Origin: Cloacimonetes bacterium UBA6081
GTDB lineage: Bacteria; Cloacimonadota; Cloacimonadia; Cloacimonadales; Cloacimonadaceae
DNA: 6,833 nt
Assembly: GCA_002428685.1 (NCBI GenBank)
Contig: DIXL01000012.1
Coordinates: 1 to 6,833 of the forward strand
Reading direction: 5' to 3'
Shown here one piece after another: positions 1-6,208 of the stretch (position 1 is its first letter; each line of letters starts with the position of its first letter). The position numbers and the translations under genes are program-made. The notes under the pieces are model-generated. The model made no database searches. It worked only from the letters and a program-made list of their open reading frames with translations, and was not told where the DNA came from.

Positions 1-19
1 AATTGAAAGTAAACTCTGT

Positions 20-36
20 ATAAGTAGTGTGTAGTC
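20..36 (+). repeat. 17-bp direct repeat, copy 1
   Basis: The sequence ATAAGTAGTGTGTAGTC occurs here and again, base for base, at 91-107, giving a repeat distance of 71 bases. The flanks of the two copies do not match, so this is not a simple tandem duplication of a 71-base unit. Its nature is unknown. It could be a short dispersed repeat, a protein-binding site, or the edge of a longer repeat family beginning outside the window. Confidence 0.6.
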
Positions 37-90
37 TCGCATCCATTTTATCGCCGCAATTGTTTCAGCAGTTAGCACACTTGATAAGAG

Positions 91-107
91 ATAAGTAGTG
101 TGTAGTC
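91..107 (+). repeat. 17-bp direct repeat, copy 2
   Basis: Exact second copy of the sequence at 20-36, about 90 bases downstream of the end of the leftward transporter gene. The identity stops abruptly on both sides. With only two copies visible, a CRISPR array is not supported. Confidence 0.6.
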
Positions 108-197
108 CTTTAAACCTGCTATTTGGGAGATATATTCATAACTGGGATTGGCTTAAACGACTCTACACGAACTGCACCTTCCAGCAAACTCGGCATA

Positions 198-971
198 TCA
201 GCTTAGGAGGTTGTAAATCACTCTTCCCAAAAGCAGCAACAAGGCCACGATAAATACTTCCTTAATCAGCTTGTTGCCTTTTAGAATCACCAGCTTAGAG
301 CCTAAAATATTCCCTGTAATACCACAAATTGCCCCTGGAATAGCCAATGGGTAAAAGATGTTGCCAGAAGCTGCAAATGTGATGAGGGCAGCAACATTGG
401 AAGCTAAATTTACCACCTTGGTATTACCGTTGGCGGTAACAAAATCATAGTGCATTAAAGAAGCATAAATCAGGATTAAGAATGTTCCGGTGCCCGGCCC
501 AAAAAAGCCGTCGTAAAAACCAATTGCCAATCCCGCCAAACTGCCTAACAGCATGCGGTAAGCTTTTCGGAGCAAATGCGGTTGGCTTTTCATGCCAAGA
601 TTGCGGCTGGACATGGAAATTACAGCCGCAATTGGAATAAGCACCACCAACAGATAGTTTAAAAATGCAGCAGACACTCTTAGGGCAATTGATGCTCCCA
701 GCCATGATCCTATAAGGGCAAAAGCAGCACTGATAATTGCCACCGGTACATCAATCATTTTTGCCCGGAAATAGTTTGCCGTGGAAAAAACGGTGCCAAA
801 ACAAGAGGAAAATTTGTTGGTTCCCAAAGCAAGATGCGGCGGAATCCCCACGCTCCAATATGCCGGTAAAGAGATTAGCCCGCCACCGCCTGCAATGGCA
901 TCCACCAATCCTGCTAAAAAGATGAAGGGCAGGGCGATAGCATAGTCAATTAGCGTAAGCTGTATCATCAT
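198..971 (-). CDS. TauE/SafE (TSUP) family membrane transporter, YfcA-like
   Basis: A 257-residue polytopic inner-membrane protein of the TSUP family (older name DUF81). Known members move small anions such as sulfite, sulfoacetate or other organosulfur compounds; the substrate cannot be read from sequence. The family's internal duplication is visible. The first half has AGLVDAIAGGGGLISLP (residues 20-36) followed by GTNK (50-53). The second half has GFYDGFFGPGTGTF (151-164) followed by NGNTK (181-185). The second motif strongly resembles E. coli YfcA. Hydrophobic stretches span the protein, with a basic loop near 123-139, and the length is normal for the family. The ATG at 971 directly follows the TAA of the upstream surface-protein gene (zero-base gap); a second ATG follows at once (968). 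Translation is probably coupled to the upstream gene. The stop is TGA. Family call is firm, substrate unknown. Confidence 0.93.
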   Translation of the reverse strand: MMIQLTLIDYAIALPFIFLAGLVDAIAGGGGLISLPAYWSVGIPPHLALGTNKFSSCFGTVFSTANYFRAKMIDVPVAIISAAFALIGSWLGASIALRVSAAFLNYLLVVLIPIAAVISMSSRNLGMKSQPHLLRKAYRMLLGSLAGLAIGFYDGFFGPGTGTFLILIYASLMHYDFVTANGNTKVVNLASNVAALITFAASGNIFYPLAIPGAICGITGNILGSKLVILKGNKLIKEVFIVALLLLLGRVIYNLLS

Positions 972-3900
972 TTATAACTCTGCCTTAAATTCCAGTTTTA
1001 GTTCATGAGTGCTGGATTGGCCAGGATAATCGCTAAACCGGTAATCCAGCGAAAAACTGCTAAAGTTGTTAATTCTATATAAGCCATTTAGCGAAAGAGC
1101 GGGGATCCATCCCTCTCGTTTATTTGGCAAAAAGCCAAAGTAATTGCTGCCCGAAAGGGTGTTTCGGGTAATGGACATCCCTGCCGACACACGGTATTTT
1201 TGCATCCAGACGCTTTTAAAAGTGGGGGAAAGCTGGATGGAGTTTAGCGTATAATTTTCGGTGCCATCCTGTTTGCCGCCACTTTCGGAAGCGATAATCA
1301 ATTCCGTTTGCAAACTGGCTTGGGTTCCCAGGTTTCGCTGCAACAATGCGCTAAGGTTCTTGGCCTTGGTTTGCGAGGCATAGCGAGAGTCTTCGGCACT
1401 GTCCAGCCCTGTTTGCAGCCTGAGGTTATAGGCATTATATCCTTTGATGTCCACCTGAAGCAAACGGTTGAAGCTATTCGCCCGATCCACAGTTTGATAG
1501 CGTTTATCCAAGTTTCTATCATAGTTTAGCTGAAGATTGGTAGTAATGTGGTTTTTGATTAATTCCAACCATAAAGTCTGCTGCAGGTTTTGTCTGCCAA
1601 AGATGGTGCTATCCTCATTAAATACAGTTTCCGGCCAAAATAGATAACTGCGCCAGTCGTCTTGTGAGGCACTTTGTTCGTTCAGGATTAGCGTGGAATC
1701 CAGTTGAAAACGCCGGAAAAGTTCACTATTGAGGTAGTTGCCCGGTTTTAGATATAGTGTAAGAATAGCGTTGGTTTCTGTGGTAAGGGTGCCATTGCTG
1801 CTGGTGATATACACATAGTCAAAATCGCCATCGGGGATGCTGACTCCTGTACTGTCATACAGACCCAAGCCGCTTCCGATGTATTGCAGTTCGCGGATTT
1901 TAGGGAAGTATTCTGTTTGATTTAGTTGATAGTTTGTGTATAGCACAATAGCTTGCTTAAAAAAGGCATGGTTGGAACGGAGATTAATCAGGTCGTAATT
2001 GGATTTTGGGTTTGCAGTTGAGAGGGGAGCTTTCAGCTCTTTGTGAGTCCAGTCAAAATCCAGGCGATGGTCGCTGCTATTCAAAATCTGTTTTAAAGCA
2101 TAGGTTTGAGATTTATTCGCGTCCTGCCAGACTGCGTTATTCTTAACCTTTGCCACGTCTGCGGAATAGGTAATTTGAGTCCATACCGAGCTCTGTTTTC
2201 CAAAGCTGAGCAAAGGAGTAACTTTTGTGTAGCTATTTCCCGTTGTTTCTCTATCCACGATGTTGTAAAGCCCTTCCAAGCGCAAACGCCAGCTTTTAAT
2301 AAGCCAGTTTATATCTGCCTGATGATATTGCATTATTCCATCCTGGCTGTCGTCCTGATGATAATCCTGCCAGGAATAGGTGCTGCGGATATTTAGCTCT
2401 GGAAGCAGCCTTCTGGCGTTTGTGGTGCTGGAAAAACGCAGGGCATTTTGTTTATAAAGATCATAGATATTCTTATTTCGCAAAAGCAGCGAAGCCTTCC
2501 AGAAATCTCCGGTATGGGCCAAGAGTAGATTGCTCTCTTGCTGTGCCAGGCTATCTGCTGCTTCTATGGAGCTAAAATCCAGTTCCGAAGTAGGATTGCG
2601 GTATTTGCCAAACAGGTAGGTGTCAGCACTGCGTTGTTCATGATCCAGCCTGATGTTATTGGCTTCCAAAGGCAATTCTGCGTAAATATAGGCAATTCCG
2701 CCCGGATTGTCCTGGTCGTCCAGCTTGGACATGGTGTTTTTGTCATTATAAGTGCCAAGGGTTTCCACACCTGCTTTAATTATTGAGCCATCATAGTCCA
2801 AAGCTAAATCCAGATTACCTTTTTTTGCAGGAGCAATAAGTCTTTTTCGGGGTAACCAGGAACCAAGATTTTCTCCTACATAGCGGAATTTATCTGAAGA
2901 AAACTCAATATAATCCCCCAAGCCAAAGCCCATATAGCTAAAAACAACGTTGTAATTAGCCAGGCTGTCGCCAGGGGCATATTCGTAATAAATTGTGCCG
3001 GTGGAGCTGAGTATTTCTTTGTAATCACCTGTTCCATTATCAACTGCATTTACGCCTTCTCCCCAAGCTTGCAGGTCTCCGGCATTTCGCAGAGAATCTT
3101 TATCTGAGGCTGTAAACTGGTATAACAGAGGGTTTTTGCCATCATCTTGTTGCCAGATAAAATGGTGTTTGAGGCTAAGATTATTATTTATCTGAAGTAG
3201 CGAGGAATTTAAAAAACTACTGCTGGGGTAATATTCATCGGAATAGTGAAAGCGCACCAGAACACGGTTTGTGGAGCTAATCAAACGCTTGAACATCACG
3301 CTGCCCTCAGAATATTCGATGCTGTAATCTGTTCCTCGTTGCCATAAACTGCCATCCACAAATATCTCTTCGCTACCGGCTACAATTATGAAACTGGGTT
3401 GGCTGGAATTGGGACTAAGGTAATAAGGGCCTTGTTTTCCGTCAATTATGCCAAGGTCTATTGCTGCGCTTTTACCACTACCGGCCGAATATGCGGTTTG
3501 GATGAAATGCTTGTTGTGATACCAGGCGTTTATGCCTTCAAACTTGCTGGTATATTCCATGTAGCGGCTTCCGCTGAATTTGAGATCCAAATCACCCATT
3601 GCCAGTTCATAGGTTTGGCCGTAGATTTTGATGAATACGTTGTCCAGCGAGCTAAGCTCTTTAGAATCGCCTTCGGGACTGAGTTTGGACTGGCTGTCAG
3701 AGAGTTGGGCACTAATAGAAACCCCTCTGGCCAATTCACCGGATAAATTTACAAATAGCGATTGTTTCAGATCAAAAGCCTGATCATCCGAAAAAGTTAT
3801 GGCAAAGGTTTTGCTTCCCTGAACGTCTAACCTGGCATCACTAACAAAGATGGGAGTATTCTTTCTTTTGATGCTGCTGAACAAACTGTCGCTCCGAGCC

Positions 3901-4223
3901 AGAAGTTCATAGCGTTGCAAGGGACGGGTAATGAATTCCGGAACCAGCAAAAACTCCACCTTTATGAATGCTTCTTCCGGCTCTGAAAACAAAGTCAGGA
4001 GACCTGTGCTATAATCAATGCGGTAATCTATGCCGTTTACAAGCAGCAAGCTATCTGCCCAAACGCTTTCGCTGTGATGAATCAAAGGCGAGTTTGCCAA
4101 GGGATAAACACTGCGGTTTGGCTCTAATTGAATAGTGATTTGCCGGTATAAAGACTGTGCTCCAAGGGTACTCAAGGTGCAAAGTAATAGAACAGAGAGT
4201 AAAAAAATCCGTCCTACTATCAA
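972..4223 (-). CDS. Large exported β-rich surface/outer-membrane protein, uncharacterised family
   Basis: A 1083-residue protein with a Sec signal peptide: basic start, hydrophobic core at residues 6-20, likely type I cleavage after LGA (A22). Two copies of a short β module are visible: LLVNGIDYRIDYSTGLLTL (60-78) and IFVDGSLWQRGTDYSIEYSE (287-306). Between them, residues 135-211 (GSK, DLKQSL, LSGELARGVSISAQLSD, PEG, LDNVFIKIYG, GDLDL) match a pattern I know from large hypothetical surface proteins of Bacteroidota/Chlorobi-, Gemmatimonadota- and Fibrobacterota-type genomes. Glycine/aromatic YVGENLG (448-454) and YIGSGLGLYD (781-790) are also typical. The C-terminal half alternates polar and hydrophobic/aromatic residues, as in an outer-membrane β-barrel, and ends in a strand-like segment (1072-1083). 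A distant likeness to SprA-type proteins is possible; this one is much shorter. Start is TTG at 4223, 4 bases after the umuD stop, with no Shine-Dalgarno; no in-frame ATG or GTG lies between the preceding in-frame stop (4253-4251) and this TTG. Function unknown. Confidence 0.88.
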   Translation of the reverse strand: MIVGRIFLLSVLLLCTLSTLGAQSLYRQITIQLEPNRSVYPLANSPLIHHSESVWADSLLLVNGIDYRIDYSTGLLTLFSEPEEAFIKVEFLLVPEFITRPLQRYELLARSDSLFSSIKRKNTPIFVSDARLDVQGSKTFAITFSDDQAFDLKQSLFVNLSGELARGVSISAQLSDSQSKLSPEGDSKELSSLDNVFIKIYGQTYELAMGDLDLKFSGSRYMEYTSKFEGINAWYHNKHFIQTAYSAGSGKSAAIDLGIIDGKQGPYYLSPNSSQPSFIIVAGSEEIFVDGSLWQRGTDYSIEYSEGSVMFKRLISSTNRVLVRFHYSDEYYPSSSFLNSSLLQINNNLSLKHHFIWQQDDGKNPLLYQFTASDKDSLRNAGDLQAWGEGVNAVDNGTGDYKEILSSTGTIYYEYAPGDSLANYNVVFSYMGFGLGDYIEFSSDKFRYVGENLGSWLPRKRLIAPAKKGNLDLALDYDGSIIKAGVETLGTYNDKNTMSKLDDQDNPGGIAYIYAELPLEANNIRLDHEQRSADTYLFGKYRNPTSELDFSSIEAADSLAQQESNLLLAHTGDFWKASLLLRNKNIYDLYKQNALRFSSTTNARRLLPELNIRSTYSWQDYHQDDSQDGIMQYHQADINWLIKSWRLRLEGLYNIVDRETTGNSYTKVTPLLSFGKQSSVWTQITYSADVAKVKNNAVWQDANKSQTYALKQILNSSDHRLDFDWTHKELKAPLSTANPKSNYDLINLRSNHAFFKQAIVLYTNYQLNQTEYFPKIRELQYIGSGLGLYDSTGVSIPDGDFDYVYITSSNGTLTTETNAILTLYLKPGNYLNSELFRRFQLDSTLILNEQSASQDDWRSYLFWPETVFNEDSTIFGRQNLQQTLWLELIKNHITTNLQLNYDRNLDKRYQTVDRANSFNRLLQVDIKGYNAYNLRLQTGLDSAEDSRYASQTKAKNLSALLQRNLGTQASLQTELIIASESGGKQDGTENYTLNSIQLSPTFKSVWMQKYRVSAGMSITRNTLSGSNYFGFLPNKREGWIPALSLNGLYRINNFSSFSLDYRFSDYPGQSSTHELKLEFKAEL

Positions 4224-4227
4224 GGCA

Positions 4228-4671
4228 TCATGCTTTATGGATAACGTAGGTTACAATGCCCCAGATTGTAAACTCCATCCCTTCGGTTATAGGAATAGGT
4301 TGATAATCAGGATTTTCGGGTACCAGAAACCATTCGTTACCGTTTATCTTTAATCGCTTCACCGTAAGCTCGCCATCCACAACGGCAATCACAATCTGGT
4401 TGTTGGCTGCTTCCAAAGCTCTATCCACAATCAAAATGTCATCGGGCAAAATACCTGCTCCCTGCATGGAATAACCATCTACGCGGACAAAGAAAGTGGA
4501 GGCCGGATGAGCTATCAGATACTCATTCAAATCCAGCTTACCTTCAATATAATCCTGAGCCGGAGAAGGAAATCCTGCGGGAATTTTAAACGCCATTAAT
4601 GGACGACAAAGTTTCTTACCTTTCGCCAGAGAGTAGATTGCTTTTACAGAGCCGTCGTTATTGCTTTTCAT
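4228..4671 (-). CDS. umuD: UmuD-like self-cleaving S24 peptidase
   Basis: A 147-residue homologue of UmuD, the SOS protein that self-cleaves when RecA is activated and then partners UmuC as translesion polymerase V. Counting from the ATG at 4671, the cleavage site is A32-G33 in the segment PAGFPSPAQDYIEGKLDLNE. The catalytic serine is S68 (GYSM) and the lysine K105 (ELTVKRL). The spacings (35 residues from cleavage to Ser, 37 from Ser to Lys) equal those of E. coli UmuD (G25, S60, K97). Cleavage is at Ala-Gly, as in LexA and MucA, not Cys-Gly. There is no helix-turn-helix, so this is not a LexA repressor. The start is uncertain: a GTG at 4704 and an ATG at 4698 are in frame, but lie in the stem-loop of the preceding terminator and add a low-complexity leader. 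The ATG at 4671 has no Shine-Dalgarno. No umuC is in the window. The gene ends TGA, 4 bases before the surface-protein TTG. Confidence 0.93.
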   Translation of the reverse strand: MKSNNDGSVKAIYSLAKGKKLCRPLMAFKIPAGFPSPAQDYIEGKLDLNEYLIAHPASTFFVRVDGYSMQGAGILPDDILIVDRALEAANNQIVIAVVDGELTVKRLKINGNEWFLVPENPDYQPIPITEGMEFTIWGIVTYVIHKA

Positions 4672-4675
4672 TTTT

Positions 4676-4713
4676 AAAAAAAAAGTGACGGGCAGCATTA
4701 CCACCCGCCACTT
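4676..4713 (-). terminator. Intrinsic terminator after the TPR lipoprotein gene
   Basis: On the minus strand a 9-bp stem, AGTGGCGGG (4712-4704) with CCCGTCACT (4692-4684), contains one G-T wobble and an 11-base loop. It is followed at once by a run of nine T (4684-4676; the first T belongs to the stem). It begins 13 bases after the TAG stop of the TPR lipoprotein gene. It ends only 4 bases before the preferred umuD ATG. On the plus strand no T-run follows the hairpin, so it acts leftward only. Confidence 0.88.
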
Positions 4714-4725
4714 AAGTAAAATGTC

Positions 4726-5910
4726 CTATTTAGGCATATTCTTTAGTAGATTTTTTACTTGGGCACCGTATTTAACGTCGTTTTGAATGCGTTCCAAATC
4801 TGTTCTGGCTGCTTTGTAGTTCTTGCTTTGATAATATGCCACACCACGCAGCATCAAGGCATCAGTGTTGTTGCTATTGGTTCCCAGGGCCATTGTAGTA
4901 TAGCTGATTACTTTGGCATAGTTCTTTTGAGAATTGTAATAACTGGCAAGGGTTAAAGCTATACCAGGATCACGCTCGATAGCGATGGATTTTTCATAAT
5001 ATTCCACCATCTTCTTTTTGTCATTCAATTCGTCGTAATTTTTGCCAATCATAGAGTAAAAGGTAGCGAGTTCAGTTTTTTCCGGGTTCGTGGCCACTAA
5101 CATTTCCAGATATTTGTTAGCATTAGCCCAGTCTTTGTTGGCACGGTAAAAATTGACCATCCTGCGATACATTTCGGCATCGGGTTTTAACGCCAGAGCT
5201 TTTTGATAATATTTTCCAGCTTCCACACTATTGCCTTTTTCCGAATAGCGGTCTCCTAAATTGATATAGGCCGCAGGGTCGTTGGATGCTTCTGCATATT
5301 CAATCAGGACGGCAAATGCTCTGTTATCGTCTTTAATGTTTTCGCTGAGGATGAAGAATTTGGCATTCAGGATATCAGGATTGTTGGGCTGCATTTTTAG
5401 AATCTGGTCGTAATAAGTAATGGCTTGCTCATATTTACCCGCATCCTTGGCTGTAATTGCCATATTTTTGTAAACGGTAAGGATGTTTTGATTAAGTTCT
5501 TCGCGAGTGATAATTACGGGAGAAAGGCTTTTGTAGATGTTCAAAGCTTCGGTGTAATTAACAATTGCTTCGCCAAACATACTTTCCTTGCCGCTTTCAA
5601 TTGCCATATCAGAATAAGATTTGGCGATGTTCAGATTCATCTTTTCCACATTCAACGAGATAGAATCACTTGGAACGGCAGTAGGAGCTGCCTCATTGAA
5701 TAGTGCTATGGCTTCTTTAAAATTGCTGATTGCCATTTCGTATTGCTTTTCCGAAAAAGCGTCGTTGCCCTTGGTGGAAGCAGCGTAAGCTAAGGCCAGG
5801 GGGTTGCGAACCGGAGCTTGTTCTTCTACTACAACCTGCTTGTTCGAACCGCAAGCGGCGAGCAGTAGCAGCAAGCTAAGGCCTATGAGAGTGGTTATCT
5901 TCAGTTTCAT
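4726..5910 (-). CDS. TPR-repeat lipoprotein
   Basis: A 394-residue lipoprotein. The N-terminus has a basic start, a hydrophobic core and the lipobox LAAC with the lipidated cysteine at C20, followed by a polar linker (about 21-38). The rest is helical tetratricopeptide repeats: about 43-74 (KGNDAFSEKQYEMAISNFKE), 93-127, 144-177 (KYEQAITYYDQILKMQPNNP), 213-246 (YYQKALALKPDAEMY), 247-277, 283-316 (YYEKSIAIERDP), 317-349 and 350-383. TPR arrays are protein-docking scaffolds, so an envelope-assembly or complex-scaffolding role is plausible; the partner is unknown. The ATG at 5910 is preceded by a good GGAGG Shine-Dalgarno with 8-base spacing. The stop is TAG, followed by a strong terminator. The gene is divergent from the HU gene across about 300 bases of A/T-tract-rich DNA. 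Confidence 0.92.
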   Translation of the reverse strand: MKLKITTLIGLSLLLLLAACGSNKQVVVEEQAPVRNPLALAYAASTKGNDAFSEKQYEMAISNFKEAIALFNEAAPTAVPSDSISLNVEKMNLNIAKSYSDMAIESGKESMFGEAIVNYTEALNIYKSLSPVIITREELNQNILTVYKNMAITAKDAGKYEQAITYYDQILKMQPNNPDILNAKFFILSENIKDDNRAFAVLIEYAEASNDPAAYINLGDRYSEKGNSVEAGKYYQKALALKPDAEMYRRMVNFYRANKDWANANKYLEMLVATNPEKTELATFYSMIGKNYDELNDKKKMVEYYEKSIAIERDPGIALTLASYYNSQKNYAKVISYTTMALGTNSNNTDALMLRGVAYYQSKNYKAARTDLERIQNDVKYGAQVKNLLKNMPK

Positions 5911-5918
5911 TGATAAAT

Positions 5919-5923
5919 CCTCC
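5919..5923 (-). promoter_or_regulatory. Shine-Dalgarno of the TPR lipoprotein gene
   Basis: GGAGG on the minus strand, 8 bases before the ATG at 5910. It fixes the start of the lipoprotein gene and agrees with the signal-peptide position. Confidence 0.85.
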
Positions 5924-5939
5924 AGGTTTTATTAGTTCC

Positions 5940-5968
5940 TAAAGCCTGTTTGTGTTGTTTTTTGTCAA
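5940..5968 (-). promoter_or_regulatory. Possible promoter of the TPR lipoprotein gene (good -35, poor -10)
   Basis: On the minus strand a consensus TTGACA lies at 5968-5963. At the expected 17-base spacing the -10 region reads GCTTTA, or TTTAGG at 19, both poor matches to TATAAT. The distance to the start codon is suitable. This may be a weak or activator-dependent promoter, or the true one may lie further upstream in the A/T-rich region. Confidence 0.35.
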
Positions 5969-6032
5969 CTTAAAAAAGCATATAGACAAAAAAATACAGA
6001 ATAAAAGCGGTTTTTTTCCACACTATCAAAAC

Positions 6033-6067
6033 TTGCATAAACATTTGCATGGCAAGCTCTTATGCAA
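6033..6067. promoter_or_regulatory. 8-bp inverted repeat in the divergent intergenic region, candidate operator
   Basis: TTGCATAA (6033-6040) and its exact reverse complement TTATGCAA (6060-6067) are separated by 19 bases. A further direct copy of TTGCAT lies at 6045-6050. The element sits between the two divergent genes, about 63 bases upstream of the HU -35 box. There is no T-run, so it is not a terminator. It could bind a dimeric regulator affecting either gene; the regulator is unknown. Confidence 0.35.
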
Positions 6068-6109
6068 TATATGATGAGCCGCAAACCCGCATTAAATCGT
6101 TCTGATCTT

Positions 6110-6126
6110 AAAAAAAGTGTTTTTTT
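6110..6126 (+). promoter_or_regulatory. A7-GTG-T7 tract upstream of the HU promoter, UP-element-like
   Basis: Seven A, then GTG, then seven T, ending 3 bases before the TTGACA at 6130. A/T tracts here can bind the RNA polymerase alpha subunit or bend DNA, fitting a strongly expressed gene such as HU. Other A or T runs of six or seven lie at 5958-5963, 5972-5977, 5988-5994 and 6011-6017. Confidence 0.35.
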
Positions 6127-6129
6127 CTA

Positions 6130-6160
6130 TTGACAGATTTTAAATGTGCGCTTTTATAAA
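6130..6160 (+). promoter_or_regulatory. Promoter of the HU gene
   Basis: A consensus -35 TTGACA (6130-6135) is followed by a -10 region TTTATA (6153-6158) at 17-base spacing, or TATAAA (6155-6160) at 19. Transcription would start near 6165, giving a leader of roughly 45 bases. The leader holds only a weak 4-bp hairpin (ACTC/GAGT near 6176-6192). Confidence 0.65.
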
Positions 6161-6196
6161 TTGCGAAAGATCTCTCACTCTTATCACGAGTAAATG

Positions 6197-6205
6197 AAAG
6201 GAGGT
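6197..6205 (+). promoter_or_regulatory. Strong Shine-Dalgarno that decides the HU start
   Basis: AAAGGAGGT, 3 bases before the ATG at 6209 (4 bases from the GGAGG core). An in-frame ATG at 6194 is immediately 5' of this site and has no Shine-Dalgarno of its own. The start at 6209 is therefore preferred, removing five spurious residues (MKGGN). Confidence 0.85.
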
Positions 6206-6208
6206 AAT

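Larger units (their letters stand above)
1..197. other. Left-edge intergenic stretch, no convincing gene
   Basis: This stretch lies downstream of the leftward transporter gene. I see no long open frame, no tRNA and no hairpin followed by a T-run that would terminate the leftward operon, so transcription may continue past the window edge. Two exact copies of a 17-bp sequence are listed separately. A leftward frame of 25 codons plus a TAG stop (196-119) begins with ATG one base after the transporter stop. It has no Shine-Dalgarno sequence: the sequence before it reads CCTCC, the opposite sense. I therefore do not call it a gene, although tight coupling could still allow translation. Confidence 0.6.

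Noticed and set aside
20..107. CRISPR array
   Set aside because: Only two 17-bp copies are present, shorter than usual CRISPR repeats, with a single 54-base spacer and no cas genes.
2106..2786. Plus-strand frames of 80-115 codons inside the surface-protein and TPR genes (also 3399-3746, 5425-5703)
   Set aside because: They are antisense to strongly supported coding sequence, have no domain likeness and no consistent ribosome binding sites.
4228..4671. LexA repressor
   Set aside because: The peptidase domain is shared, but there is no N-terminal helix-turn-helix. The FPSPAQDY-IDLN-like N-terminal pattern and the length match UmuD.
4672..4704. Longer UmuD N-terminus starting at GTG 4704 or ATG 4698
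   Set aside because: The extra residues are encoded by the stem-loop and T-run of the terminator (giving TFFLK from the T-run). The shorter form already carries a full UmuD. Kept as a stated alternative because the short start lacks a Shine-Dalgarno.
6194..6208. HU start at the first ATG (6194)
   Set aside because: The five added residues MKGGN are translated from the Shine-Dalgarno sequence itself; the ATG at 6209 is correctly placed behind it.
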